A DNA stretch of 42,817 bases from Bacillus pumilus (GTDB lineage: Bacteria > Bacillota > Bacilli > Bacillales > Bacillaceae): positions 1 through 42,817 of the forward strand of contig NZ_NKHG01000008.1 in NCBI RefSeq assembly GCF_002744245.1, written 5' to 3'. Positions 8,386-19,142 of this stretch are shown in pieces. Below the pieces are notes generated by a model. The model was not told where the DNA came from and searched no databases. It saw only the letters and a list, made by a program, of their open reading frames with translations. Each line of letters opens with the position of its first letter. Within the stretch, counting starts at the first letter, position 1. Both the position numbers and the translations under genes were made by a program.

Positions 8386-8426
8386 AAAAAGGAATGGAGT
8401 TGACTAGCGGCTCCATCCTTTTTTGA
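8386..8426 (+). terminator. Terminator between yceF and the biosynthetic module
   Basis: AAAAAGGAATGGAG pairs with CTCCATCCTTTTTT (one bulged A) around an 11-nt loop and ends in a T-run. It should stop or reduce transcription from the ECF promoter before the downstream module. Confidence 0.8.
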
Positions 8427-8478
8427 ATCATCAAGTCACTGGATTGATTTTCTCTAAACAACAGGAGGAAGGCACTGC

Positions 8479-9672
8479 ATGCGATATTTTCGTTTTTTAT
8501 CAGAGGCGAGGCAGCATGATATTTTTTTGAAACGGCCGACGGCGATCCATTCATTGACGCCAAGGCATGTACTTGCGCATGCACTAGGTGCTACTTTGTA
8601 TATGCCTGCGACAAGACAGGATGTAGCAGACATGCTGCTTTCGCAGAAATATGAAGCGCTGTGCTCTGTTGTGATGTGTTTGGAGGATGCCATCGGTGAT
8701 CAAGAAGTGGACATGGCCGAACAGAATCTAGTGGCACAATTGACCAGCCTTACGGAGAAATTCACTCATTCTCCTGAAATGGCTGAGTTCTTGCCGCTTT
8801 TATTTATTCGCGTTCGTTCGCCGAAGCAGCTGCTTAAAATGGCAGACTTGCTCGGTTCATCCATTCATCTATTGACAGGTTTTGTGTTCCCAAAGTGTTC
8901 TGTTCATAATGCAAAGGCATATTTGGACAGCTTGAAATGGGCTTCAGCACAAACGAAGACGAAACTTTATGGAATGCCCATTCTGGAAACACCAGATTTA
9001 TTAGAAAAAGAGACGAGATTCGCGGTGTTGTCTGAGTTAAAGCAAATCATGCTGAATGACGAGGAATATATTTTGAATATTCGCATTGGAGCAACGGATC
9101 TTTGTGGATTGTATGGGATTCGCCGTGATCGTACGACCACCATCTATGAGATCAGGCTCATCGCTGATTTGATCACAGATATCATCAATTATTTTGGCCG
9201 TTCTTTTGTGGTATCCGGTGCTGTATGGGAACATTTTGGTCCGGCACGAAAAGAACAAAAGCCCTTCATTCGTGCGCTCTCTAAGATCGGCGAGTCTTAT
9301 TCACCTGAATTCGATCATGTACAAGGCCTACTTAAGGAGACAAGACTGGATGTGGCAAACGGCATCCATGGAAAGACAGTGATTCATCCAACACATCTCA
9401 AGCCAGTTCAAAGCATGTATGTGGTCACAAAGGAAGAATATATGGATGCTTTAAGTATTTTGGAACATGCGGATGGCACAGTTGGAGTGATGAAGAGTGT
9501 ATTCTCTAATAAGATGAATGAAACGAAGCCGCATTACAGATGGGCAGAGCACATTTTAATTAAGTCAGACATATACGGGGTGTTTCATGAAAATAGAAGC
9601 TATATCGACATACTCACAGAAGCCGAAGCGGCATACGCTGAACATCTTGGAACATATGGAGGTCGAGCTTGA
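8479..9672 (+). CDS. HpcH/HpaI aldolase/citrate-lyase-like C-C bond lyase of the Ter module
   Basis: TIM-barrel enzyme of 397 residues related to HpcH/HpaI aldolases and citrate lyase beta chains. It should make or break a carbon-carbon bond with a divalent metal. Visible active-site elements: LEDAIGD (68-74), RVRS (111-114), FPK (137-139), ILE (168-170, probable metal-binding Glu) and GATDLCGLYGIRR (204-216), with GKTVIHPTHL later. The ATG follows AGGAGGAAGG. It is the first of four overlapping genes matching the predicted Ter-linked nucleoside-like-metabolite module described by Anantharaman, Iyer and Aravind. The substrate and product are unknown. Confidence 0.82.
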   Translation: MRYFRFLSEARQHDIFLKRPTAIHSLTPRHVLAHALGATLYMPATRQDVADMLLSQKYEALCSVVMCLEDAIGDQEVDMAEQNLVAQLTSLTEKFTHSPEMAEFLPLLFIRVRSPKQLLKMADLLGSSIHLLTGFVFPKCSVHNAKAYLDSLKWASAQTKTKLYGMPILETPDLLEKETRFAVLSELKQIMLNDEEYILNIRIGATDLCGLYGIRRDRTTTIYEIRLIADLITDIINYFGRSFVVSGAVWEHFGPARKEQKPFIRALSKIGESYSPEFDHVQGLLKETRLDVANGIHGKTVIHPTHLKPVQSMYVVTKEEYMDALSILEHADGTVGVMKSVFSNKMNETKPHYRWAEHILIKSDIYGVFHENRSYIDILTEAEAAYAEHLGTYGGRA

Positions 9673-10987
9673 TCTCAAAGAAGGCGCGCTTCAGCTGGAA
9701 AAAGAGCATCTTTTTGAGATGGCGGCAAGGGTGAACAAAAAACGAGCCTTTTTATTTGTCAGTAAGGTGCTCGGTAAACATATTCCTGTTCATCCAGTGA
9801 AACCGCTCCTTGTCTCGGGTCTTTTGGCTATGGCTTACGCTAAAGAGCAAACAGGTAAGACGCTGCTACATCACGACCTTTTAATAGAGGCCTTAAAGAC
9901 GAGCGACCATGCATTGTTAGCTGAAGCCTATGATGCACTCAAAAGAGAAAAGCTGTTGACGGGTAAACAGCCAATCGTGATCGGTTTTGCTGAAACGGCG
10001 ACAGCACTTGGTCATGGTGTGTATGACGTACTAGAAGGAGCAACATACATTCATACGACACGTGAACAGCTGTTAGATCTTGATCCTACATTGGTATTTG
10101 AAGAAGAGCATTCACATGCAACGGATCAGCTTTGTTATGCAGACGAAGCATTATTCCGTACAAACCGCCCCATTGTGTTAGTAGATGATGAAGTCACGAC
10201 AGGTCGTACAAATATCAACATCATTCGGGATCTCCATACAAAGTACCCGCGACATTCTTATACCATTCTTTCCATTTTGGACTGGCGGACAGAGGAGCAC
10301 GAGGAAGCAATGCTTCAGCTTCAAGAGGAGCTTGGTGTTCACATCACCTCACTGTCCTTATTAAAGGGACAGATGGTCTTTCGGGGCAAAACGTTGGATG
10401 AGCCAGCTTATTCGTATGAGATTGCCGAGCGGGAGAAGACGCCAGATCTCTCTTTTCATTCTCTTCAATCTTTCTTTGGACAAGCTCCATATTCACTTTC
10501 TCATGCAACAAATTCGGCAGGTCATACGCCATATATACATGAAACAGGTCGATTTGGTTTAAATACAGAAGATACGGAAGTCATCGATCAAGCAGTTGCT
10601 GAGGCTGGACTGAAACTCAAGCAAGAGCGCAAAGGAAAACAGACACTCTGTTTAGGAACAGGTGAACTGATGTATGTGCCGATGAGACTCGCAGCACATA
10701 TGGGAGAAGGTGTCCTCTTTCATTCGACGACGAGAAGCCCGATTCATCCGGTCGAAAAAGATGGATACGCTGTCCAAAATGGCTATTCATTTTTGAGCCC
10801 GGAGGATACTAGAATTCAGCATTACGTATACAACATACCAAAAGATCAATACGATGATGTGTTTCTCTTTTTCGAGAAAAAGGTCTCTCGGGCAGCATTG
10901 CTTCCGCTTGTTCACTTATTTGCTGAGCGGCATGTGAAACATGTGCATATTGTGACTTTATCAGACGAGGTGAAGCTGAATGGCTAA
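9587..10987 (+). CDS. Phosphoribosyltransferase with C-terminal TRSP domain
   Basis: Predicted PRPP-dependent enzyme of 466 residues. The PRPP-binding motif VLVDDEVTTGRTN lies at 197-209, the orotate-PRTase-like signature. A C-terminal domain carries TTRSPI at 381-386, the motif that names the TRSP domain. In Ter-linked modules this fusion is predicted to transfer or remove a ribose-phosphate in making a nucleoside-like compound. The start is uncertain: the ATG at 9587 has GGGGTG upstream but overlaps the lyase gene by 86 nt; the ATG at 9656 gives a shorter overlap but has no good Shine-Dalgarno site and would cut a segment that looks conserved (RHTLNILEHMEVE). The 3' end overlaps the next gene by 8 nt, so the two are translationally coupled. 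Confidence 0.82.
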   Translation: MKIEAISTYSQKPKRHTLNILEHMEVELDLKEGALQLEKEHLFEMAARVNKKRAFLFVSKVLGKHIPVHPVKPLLVSGLLAMAYAKEQTGKTLLHHDLLIEALKTSDHALLAEAYDALKREKLLTGKQPIVIGFAETATALGHGVYDVLEGATYIHTTREQLLDLDPTLVFEEEHSHATDQLCYADEALFRTNRPIVLVDDEVTTGRTNINIIRDLHTKYPRHSYTILSILDWRTEEHEEAMLQLQEELGVHITSLSLLKGQMVFRGKTLDEPAYSYEIAEREKTPDLSFHSLQSFFGQAPYSLSHATNSAGHTPYIHETGRFGLNTEDTEVIDQAVAEAGLKLKQERKGKQTLCLGTGELMYVPMRLAAHMGEGVLFHSTTRSPIHPVEKDGYAVQNGYSFLSPEDTRIQHYVYNIPKDQYDDVFLFFEKKVSRAALLPLVHLFAERHVKHVHIVTLSDEVKLNG

Positions 10988-12089
10988 TGTGTATACAAAG
11001 ATGGGAAGCTATCCAGAGCAGGATGTTACCTTCTTACTCAAGGATTTATCATCGATTGAGATGGAGAAAAGTACAGAGGAGCGAGAGCGCTCTATTCAGG
11101 GCGGTGCACATTATTCAGAAATGCTGCCAATTGAATATAAGCCGACGGCATCTTATATGACCTTATTCTATCAATCTCTTGAAGAAAGTAAGCATAAGGT
11201 AGCAGAAGCAGTAGCTGTTGTGGCAGAACAAATTGTCAAAAAGCGAGGCTTCCAGACCGTGCTTTGCAGTTTGGCGCGGGCTGGGACACCGATCGGGGTG
11301 CTCATCAAACGGTATATTCGAAAAACGTATGGCCTCGATCTGCCGCATTACAGCATCTCTATTATTCGTGACCGCGGAATAGACGAGAATGCGCTGCATT
11401 ATATGCTGAAAGAACATCCAGGCTTTGAGATTGCCTTTATTGATGGATGGACCGGAAAAGGCGCTATTTCAAAGGAGCTTCAAAAAGCTGTGATTGATTT
11501 TGAAAATAAATATGGGATTCGTCTTTCTAGTGAGCTGGCTGTGCTGGCTGATCCGGGCTTCTGTACAAATGTATACGGAACAAGAGAGGACTTCCTTATT
11601 CCAAGTGCTTGCCTGAATTCAACGGTGTCGGGGCTTGTCAGTCGAACGGTATTAAACAACCGCTGGATCAATGCCGATGATTTCCATGGAGCCAAGTATT
11701 ATGAAGAGCTGTTGGATGAGGATGTGTCCAATATGTATGTGGATACAATTGAAGAAGCGTTTTCTAGGCTCGGATCAAATGTACAAGAGAAAGCAGAGAC
11801 CATTCTCGCGCAAGGGACGCCCGCTGACTGGCGAGGGATGACGTCTATTGAGGCAATTGGTCAGGAATTTCAAATTGACAATACGCACTTGATTAAGCCT
11901 GGTGTTGGTGAGACGACCCGTGTGCTGCTGAGAAGAATCCCTTGGAAAATACTGATTCAGCCGGGGTCTCAGGAGAAGCTGAAGCACATTTTACTGTTGG
12001 CAGAGGATAGAGGCGTTCCAGTCATTGAATATGCCAATATGTCCTACACGTGCTGCGGATTAATTCGTCCGATGGAGCAATCGTCATGA
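10980..12089 (+). CDS. StiP-family PRTase-like protein with C-terminal PELOTA-type domain
   Basis: Protein of 369 residues of the StiP family. Databases often call this family cysteine protease, but comparative work reclassified it as a PRTase-like domain. SLARAGTPIG (98-107) and FIDGWTGKGAI (153-163) look like the pyrophosphate and PRPP loops of a PRTase, which I find more convincing than a protease reading. The last 80 or so residues (about 285-365; GVPVIEYANMSYTCCGLIRP at the end) fit a PELOTA-like RNA-binding fold. The ATG lies inside the stop region of the preceding gene (ATGGCTAA). Partner of the PRTase-TRSP protein; reaction unknown. Confidence 0.75.
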   Translation: MANVYTKMGSYPEQDVTFLLKDLSSIEMEKSTEERERSIQGGAHYSEMLPIEYKPTASYMTLFYQSLEESKHKVAEAVAVVAEQIVKKRGFQTVLCSLARAGTPIGVLIKRYIRKTYGLDLPHYSISIIRDRGIDENALHYMLKEHPGFEIAFIDGWTGKGAISKELQKAVIDFENKYGIRLSSELAVLADPGFCTNVYGTREDFLIPSACLNSTVSGLVSRTVLNNRWINADDFHGAKYYEELLDEDVSNMYVDTIEEAFSRLGSNVQEKAETILAQGTPADWRGMTSIEAIGQEFQIDNTHLIKPGVGETTRVLLRRIPWKILIQPGSQEKLKHILLLAEDRGVPVIEYANMSYTCCGLIRPMEQSS

Positions 12090-12901
12090 AGAAATTTGCG
12101 TTTGCCAGTGATTTAGACCGGACACTGATTTACTCACATCGTATGCTTGAGCAGTATGCGTATAAAGGGAGATATGATTTAGTTGAGGTGCTGGATGAAC
12201 GGCCGCTTTCCTACATGTCTGTTGAAACGAAGAAATCCTTACAGGTGATTCATCAATCAGGTTGGTTGATCCCAGTGACAACAAGAACGACTACGCAATA
12301 TGACCGGATCACTTATTTTCAACAAGAGCTCAAACCGGAATATGCGGTCACGACAAATGGCGGCTGCATCCTTCATCACGGCAAATCTCTTGAGGATTGG
12401 CAGACCATTGTAGATGAGAGATTAAGAGAGTGTATGCCAGTAAGAGACATGCTGAGAGCCATATCTGAGCTGCCTATTGCTGCTTGGGTCAAGCGTACTC
12501 GGACAGCTGAGGGAAGGTTTCTTTACTTGATCATGAAAGACGAGTATCTTTCTCACATTCCGCTTGCTGAACTGAGGCTGTGGGGTGAGGAGAGAGGCTG
12601 GCAGGTTTCACTTCAGGGCCGGAAGCTTTATTTTATTCCACAACCGCTCAATAAGTGGGCTGCTGTTGCTTATCTAAAGGAAAGACTTCAGCTCGAATTC
12701 GTTTATGGTGCGGGCGATTCGTTGTTAGATGCAGATCTCATTCGTCAGGCGGATATGGGCTTTGCACCAAGGCATGGGGAAGTTCTCGACTTTGACCTAT
12801 CACTTGTGCCAACGGAAGCATCTGGCATGGCAGCGGCCGATGAAATCACTGCGTGTGTCATAGAGCAGAAGGCCATTGCAAAAAAGCCTTCGATTCGTTA
12901 G
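12086..12901 (+). CDS. HAD-superfamily phosphatase of the Ter module
   Basis: HAD hydrolase of 271 residues. Motif I is SDLDRT with nucleophile Asp9 and acid/base Asp11, motif II is the Thr in PVTTRT (63-68), and motif IV is GAGDSLLDAD (208-217). It resembles Cof/sucrose-phosphatase-like enzymes and probably dephosphorylates the product of the two PRTase-like proteins. The ATG at 12086 shares four bases with the StiP stop codon (ATGA). The frame continues open upstream to 12050 but that is only StiP coding sequence. Confidence 0.82.
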   Translation: MKKFAFASDLDRTLIYSHRMLEQYAYKGRYDLVEVLDERPLSYMSVETKKSLQVIHQSGWLIPVTTRTTTQYDRITYFQQELKPEYAVTTNGGCILHHGKSLEDWQTIVDERLRECMPVRDMLRAISELPIAAWVKRTRTAEGRFLYLIMKDEYLSHIPLAELRLWGEERGWQVSLQGRKLYFIPQPLNKWAAVAYLKERLQLEFVYGAGDSLLDADLIRQADMGFAPRHGEVLDFDLSLVPTEASGMAAADEITACVIEQKAIAKKPSIR

Positions 12902-12971
12902 CAGAAGTAGAAGGCTGAATGATATGATAGTAGTATCTTTCAAGAAAATATAGGAGAAAGGAAGGAGCGGC

Positions 12972-14588
12972 GTGAGCTATAAAGAAATCAATGTGATCCA
13001 TACACGGGCGGATCAGGAAGCCTGGAAAAACCTGTTGAAAAAGCCGCTCCCTGAACGAGACGGCTATGTAAAGGACGAGCATACCTTATCCTTGCCGCGT
13101 CTCGCCGCCCGGGTCCTTGGAACTCCGCATGATGCAACCGATTATTTTATTTATTTACATGAATTATATGAAACAGATGGTATGCATATTTTAAGTGAAA
13201 CACTCAATCGTCATATTGAGCCGGAGCATTTTCAAGCCCTGCAGCGAATTCATTTGATTAACCAAGAAGAAAAGGGATTGTCCGTGAATCGCTTTGTCGC
13301 TTTTTTAGATGGCGAGCAGCTGATTGTACGTCATCCAAATCCAATCATGAATCGGCATATTCGTCTTTCGTTGATCAAGGTGTTTGAGCATTTCAAGCAG
13401 CTGCATGAGGGCGGATTTCAGCATCCCGACTTCCGCCGTGTCTTACTAGATGTGGTGAAGTTTTCAAATAACCATCTAGGGCCATGGCTAAAGGAAGTAA
13501 ATATTGAAGAAAAAATGCCGGCTGTCATTTGGTATGGAGAGGCGAATAAAAGTCAGCTTTATTTTCTGTATTATGTCATGCTGATTGGCTGTGATGTTGT
13601 GCTATTACACCCAGAAGGCAAGGATCCGTTTCGCGAATTAGATCCAGAAGAAAATCTGACTTTTATTGATCAGTATCCGGGGACTTCCAAGCTTGAGCCG
13701 TTTCCTACTGAAAAGCCTGAGAGGAAATCGACGGTGGCGTATCGCTCGACAAGGGAGCTTGAAGAGGTTCTCCACACGGAAGATTCGATGCTGTATAAGC
13801 CATGGCAATTCAGAGACCACACACCTCATTCCATTACGTTAAAAACAACGTATGACGAGCTGTTTTTAATTGCGAAGGAACGATCTTTTATCCGCCCTAA
13901 TTTCAAAGCAGACCGGGATTCGATACAGATTCCGAATCTTTTTGCGAAAATGATGGGGGTCACGCGAGACAAGCGTGAATACTGGGACCGTATCCACACG
14001 TTAATGGAGGGGAAAGAAACGAAGGCCATTCGCCATTTCCCTTTTACGAAAGAGGTCTCCTCGAATTATCAATTTCATTATCAGCATGCACTTTCTCCTT
14101 CTGGAGAGATTGATCCTGAATTATTAATGAAAAGCAATGTGTGGCAGTTTTCTCATCTATATGAGGGCACGCAGCGTGCGGTGGCAGAAGCGATAGCTCG
14201 GGTCTGTCAGCATCCAAAGCTATTAAAAGAAGGTAATGAGACCGAATTAGATGTCCGCATTTATTTATTCAAACAGCTTCTGCATATTAGCCAGGATCTG
14301 ATTGAACTCATACAAACATTTGATTATGCACAAACCGTACCGAAATTGATTTTATACCATACCGAATATAATGGCGAGCTGACTCGTTCCGATGCGGCTG
14401 TCCTAATTTTTCTAAATGAAATGGGTGTGGATCTCTTCGTGTATCATCCCGCCGGATATCAGTGTATAGAGCGGTATATAGATGAACAATTATTTGATAC
14501 ACATTGGCTCGATGAAATGGTCATGAACCAAGAGTTTAAAGAGCCATCCATCGTCAGAAAGTTATTTCAATCCATCAAAAACCGATAA
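12972..14588 (+). CDS. yceG: YceG, tellurite-resistance-associated protein of unknown function
   Basis: Soluble protein of 538 residues (B. subtilis YceG is about 537). It belongs to the YceG_bac family, found next to TerC/TerD and TelA genes and grouped with the Ter biosynthetic modules. I see no signal peptide, membrane segment or recognisable catalytic motif. Repeated internal patterns such as VIWYGEANKSQLYFLYYVMLIG.DVVLLHPEG and PKLILYHTEYNGELTRSDAAVLIFLNEMGVDLFVYHPAG suggest two alpha/beta Rossmann-like units. The GTG start follows AAGGAG. It is 70 nt after the HAD gene and 14 nt before yceH. Confidence 0.88.
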   Translation: MSYKEINVIHTRADQEAWKNLLKKPLPERDGYVKDEHTLSLPRLAARVLGTPHDATDYFIYLHELYETDGMHILSETLNRHIEPEHFQALQRIHLINQEEKGLSVNRFVAFLDGEQLIVRHPNPIMNRHIRLSLIKVFEHFKQLHEGGFQHPDFRRVLLDVVKFSNNHLGPWLKEVNIEEKMPAVIWYGEANKSQLYFLYYVMLIGCDVVLLHPEGKDPFRELDPEENLTFIDQYPGTSKLEPFPTEKPERKSTVAYRSTRELEEVLHTEDSMLYKPWQFRDHTPHSITLKTTYDELFLIAKERSFIRPNFKADRDSIQIPNLFAKMMGVTRDKREYWDRIHTLMEGKETKAIRHFPFTKEVSSNYQFHYQHALSPSGEIDPELLMKSNVWQFSHLYEGTQRAVAEAIARVCQHPKLLKEGNETELDVRIYLFKQLLHISQDLIELIQTFDYAQTVPKLILYHTEYNGELTRSDAAVLIFLNEMGVDLFVYHPAGYQCIERYIDEQLFDTHWLDEMVMNQEFKEPSIVRKLFQSIKNR

Positions 14589-14602
14589 GGAGATCAAAGC
14601 TT

Positions 14603-15697
14603 ATGACAAATATAAACGGAAATGACATCATTTCAATTGATAAAGAGGAAATCACCATTGAGAAGGCAGACGATATTCGCGTTCAGCTTCGAAATGAACC
14701 AGAGGTGCAAAACATTGCGAGGCAAATTGATGCCAAAAATCAGCTGGAGCTGCTCGAATACGGAAAGCAGCCGGCTGTCGAAATCTCCAAGTTCTCTGAT
14801 CGTATTCTTTCTATGATGCGTTCAACGAGTGTCACAGACTCAGGGACGATGCTCACGCAGCTTGGAAAAATTATGGATCGCTTTGATAAAAATGATTTTG
14901 ATGAGCCAAAGGGTGGTTTATTGTCAAAAATCTTTAAGCGCGGCGGCAGCATGATCGAAAAGATTTTCAGTAAATATCAAACACTCGGTGCAGAGATTGA
15001 AAAAATCAATGTCGAAATCAGTAAATATAAAGACGAAATGACCAAGTCGACTGTGACGCTAGAAGAAATGTATGAGCATAACATTCAATATTATATGGAG
15101 CTTGAAAAGTATGTAGTAGCTGGTCAAATGAAAATCGAAGAATTAAAGCAATTGGTGCCTTCTTATGAAGAAAAAGCTGCTAGTGGAAACCAGTTGGCAC
15201 AAATGGAGCTGGATACGCTTCGTAATGGCATTCAGGCGCTTGAAGAGCGTGTGTATGATCTGGATATGGCACGGATGGTGGCTCTTCAAACGGCACCACA
15301 AATTCGTTTGCTGCAGCGTGGTAATACGAAATTGATCGGAAAAATCAACTCTGCGTTTATCATTACCATTCCAATTTTCAAAAATGGAATCATTCAAGCT
15401 GTCACAGCGAAAAGACAAAAGCTTGTGGCTGATTCAATGAGTGAGCTGGATAGAAGAACTAATGAAATGCTGAAACGAAATGCTGAAAATATCTCAAGTC
15501 AAAGTGTAGAAATTGCTAAGTTATCTGGTCGTCCAAGTATCGATATTGAAACGATTGAATCCTCTTTCAATACGATTGTACAAGGAATGAAAGAGACAAA
15601 GCAGATTGAAGAAGAAAACAAACGATTACGTGAAGATGGAACAAAACGTATGCTTGAGCTTCAAGATAATATAAAGCGGGCTGCACTAGAGTCCTAA
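14603..15697 (+). CDS. yceH: TelA-family toxic anion resistance protein YceH
   Basis: TelA family protein (toxic anion resistance), 364 residues. The protein is soluble, highly helical and acidic, with long predicted coiled coils (about 130-230 and 290-355; IEKINVEISKYKDEMTKS, IEEENKRLREDGTKRMLELQ). A central hydrophobic conserved segment, INSAFIITIPIFKNGIIQAVTAKRQK, is typical of TelA. These proteins are linked to tellurite, bacteriocin and cell-wall stress tolerance; the mechanism is not known. Last gene of the yce/Ter block, followed by a terminator. Confidence 0.93.
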   Translation: MTNINGNDIISIDKEEITIEKADDIRVQLRNEPEVQNIARQIDAKNQLELLEYGKQPAVEISKFSDRILSMMRSTSVTDSGTMLTQLGKIMDRFDKNDFDEPKGGLLSKIFKRGGSMIEKIFSKYQTLGAEIEKINVEISKYKDEMTKSTVTLEEMYEHNIQYYMELEKYVVAGQMKIEELKQLVPSYEEKAASGNQLAQMELDTLRNGIQALEERVYDLDMARMVALQTAPQIRLLQRGNTKLIGKINSAFIITIPIFKNGIIQAVTAKRQKLVADSMSELDRRTNEMLKRNAENISSQSVEIAKLSGRPSIDIETIESSFNTIVQGMKETKQIEEENKRLREDGTKRMLELQDNIKRAALES

Positions 15698-15703
15698 AAT
15701 AAT

Positions 15704-15737
15704 GAGCTGTCTGTAACTAAAGTTGCAGGCAGTTTTT
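15704..15737 (+). terminator. Terminator after yceH
   Basis: CTGTCTGTAAC pairs with GTTGCAGGCAG (one G-U pair) around a short loop and is followed by TTTTTT. Confidence 0.85.
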
Positions 15738-15768
15738 TGCAAATTTTATTAAAATTTGAGTGAAAAAA

Positions 15769-15794
15769 GTTTATATGTGACCATTTTCGGGTAA
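15769..15794 (+). promoter_or_regulatory. Candidate sigma-B promoter upstream of opuA
   Basis: GTTTAT at 15769-15774 and GGGTAA at 15789-15794 are separated by 14 nt, close to the general-stress consensus GTTTAA / GGGTAT. It points toward opuAA, about 300 nt upstream of its start, right after the yceH terminator. Confidence 0.5.
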
Positions 15795-16068
15795 TTCCTG
15801 TTCAGGGGTGCAGCTCGCCCATGATTCGCAAAGTCCGGTGTCACGAGCATCCACTTATTTTCTAGCATAATTAGGAATTTCCAGTAAAATATTTACTTGT
15901 GAGATAAAATACCCCGTAAAATATGTAGTTTTTGAAGCATTCTATAGGATTTAAGAGTAAAACGGCGTATAAACTCTAATCACCAGACCTCTATATGGAA
16001 TTCATACATATTGTGCTGAAATAAGCTAATTCTAAAGATTGTTCGCATCATAACGCTTATGTTACGGT
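15795..16068. other. opuA upstream region
   Basis: AT-rich leader/upstream DNA with no convincing reading frame. I see no riboswitch-like structure; osmotic control in the B. subtilis counterpart is at the promoter level. Nothing else recognisable here. Confidence 0.4.
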
Positions 16069-16074
16069 TATAAT
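16069..16074 (+). promoter_or_regulatory. Candidate opuA -10 element
   Basis: A consensus TATAAT lies 13-18 nt upstream of the Shine-Dalgarno site, implying a very short leader. No good -35 hexamer is found 16-18 nt upstream (CATCAT-like), which would suit a promoter that depends on high potassium/glutamate or on an activator. Confidence 0.45.
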
Positions 16075-16096
16075 GATGCTAATTTGGAGGGAAAAA

Positions 16097-17362
16097 ATGA
16101 ATTCTGAAGAGAGAAAGATCAAAATCAAGATAAATAATGTATCTAAGATTTTCGGTAAAAATGCTAAAAAAGCATCTCAAATGCTTGAAAAAGGCAAAAC
16201 AAAAAGAGAGATCCTAAAAGAGACCGGCGCAACAGTTGGTGTCAATCGAGCAAATTTTGATGTTTATGACGGCGAGATATTTGTCATCATGGGGCTATCA
16301 GGGAGCGGAAAGTCCACACTTGTGCGGCTGCTAAATAGGTTAATCGAACCAACCTCCGGCGAAATATATATTGATGGGGATATGATAACAAATATGTCAA
16401 AGGATCAATTGCGTGAAGTGAGACGGAAAAAGATCAGCATGGTCTTTCAAAACTTCGCATTGTTCCCGCATCGTACAATTCTTGAGAACACAGAATACGG
16501 TCTTGAATTGCAGGGTGTTGAGAAAGAAGAGCGCCGCTCTAAAGCGCTTGAATCTTTAAAGCTTGTGGGACTTGAAGGCTTTGAAGAGCAGTACCCAAAT
16601 CAATTAAGTGGTGGTATGCAGCAGCGTGTTGGATTGGCACGTGCACTCGCAAATGACCCTGACATTTTATTAATGGATGAAGCATTCAGCGCGTTAGACC
16701 CATTAATTCGTAAAGATATGCAGGATGAATTGCTTGAGCTTCATACATCTGTAGGTAAAACGATTATTTTCATTACCCATGATTTAGATGAAGCGCTTCG
16801 CATTGGCGATCGTATTGTTCTCATGAAGGATGGAAATATCGTTCAAATTGGGACACCAGAAGAGATTCTGATGAATCCTTCTAACGAATATGTAGAACGT
16901 TTCGTTGAAGATGTTGACCTTTCTAAAGTATTAACCGCTGGTCATATTATGAAACGTGCAGAAACGGTTCAGATCGACAAAGGGGCACGTGTTGCCCTGA
17001 CGCTTATGAAGAACCTTGGGATTTCTTCTATCTATGCAGTGGATAAGAAAAAGCATTTATTAGGTGTTATATCTGCACAAGCAGCGAAAAAAGCGGCAGA
17101 AAAGGGTGCGTCGCTTGAAACTGTTCTTGATAAAGAATTCACAACGGTATTGGAATCTACGTATTTGACAGAGATCTTTGATGCGGTGTCTGATGCGGCA
17201 AATATTCCAATTGCTGTAGTCGATGAGAAAAACAGAATGAAGGGTATTGTGGTTAGAGGCGCATTGATTGGTGCGTTATCAGGTAATGATGAGTATATCA
17301 ACATGTCCGAGACCCCAGAGGAAATCAAAGCACAAGAGCCTTCTGCACAGGAGGTAGAATAA
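16097..17362 (+). CDS. opuAA: Glycine betaine ABC transporter ATPase OpuAA
   Basis: ATP-binding subunit of the OpuA osmoprotectant importer, 421 residues. Walker A is GLSGSGKST (66-74), the ABC signature LSGGMQQRVG and Walker B ILLMDEAFSALDP are intact, and the H-loop is FITHDLDEA. Two C-terminal CBS domains (about 280-400) match OpuA ATPases, where they sense ionic strength or c-di-AMP. An in-frame ATG at 16073 lies just upstream, but the GGAGG at 16086-16090 serves the ATG at 16097. It is followed by opuAB after 1 nt. High similarity to B. subtilis OpuAA along the whole length. Confidence 0.97.
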   Translation: MNSEERKIKIKINNVSKIFGKNAKKASQMLEKGKTKREILKETGATVGVNRANFDVYDGEIFVIMGLSGSGKSTLVRLLNRLIEPTSGEIYIDGDMITNMSKDQLREVRRKKISMVFQNFALFPHRTILENTEYGLELQGVEKEERRSKALESLKLVGLEGFEEQYPNQLSGGMQQRVGLARALANDPDILLMDEAFSALDPLIRKDMQDELLELHTSVGKTIIFITHDLDEALRIGDRIVLMKDGNIVQIGTPEEILMNPSNEYVERFVEDVDLSKVLTAGHIMKRAETVQIDKGARVALTLMKNLGISSIYAVDKKKHLLGVISAQAAKKAAEKGASLETVLDKEFTTVLESTYLTEIFDAVSDAANIPIAVVDEKNRMKGIVVRGALIGALSGNDEYINMSETPEEIKAQEPSAQEVE

Positions 17363-17363
17363 G

Positions 17364-19099
<1,736 letters not shown>

Positions 19100-19142
19100 C
19101 CAATGATGTCGTATTTCCCTTATAATAGAAGGGAGCATATGG

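Noticed and set aside
9037-9258. Minus-strand frames inside the lyase and other genes
   Set aside because: These are shadows of the coding strand with no Shine-Dalgarno sites, and their sequences look like antisense translations.
10980-12089. Cysteine protease (common StiP annotation)
   Set aside because: No Cys-His protease motif visible; FIDGWTGKGAI and SLARAGTPIG look like PRTase loops.
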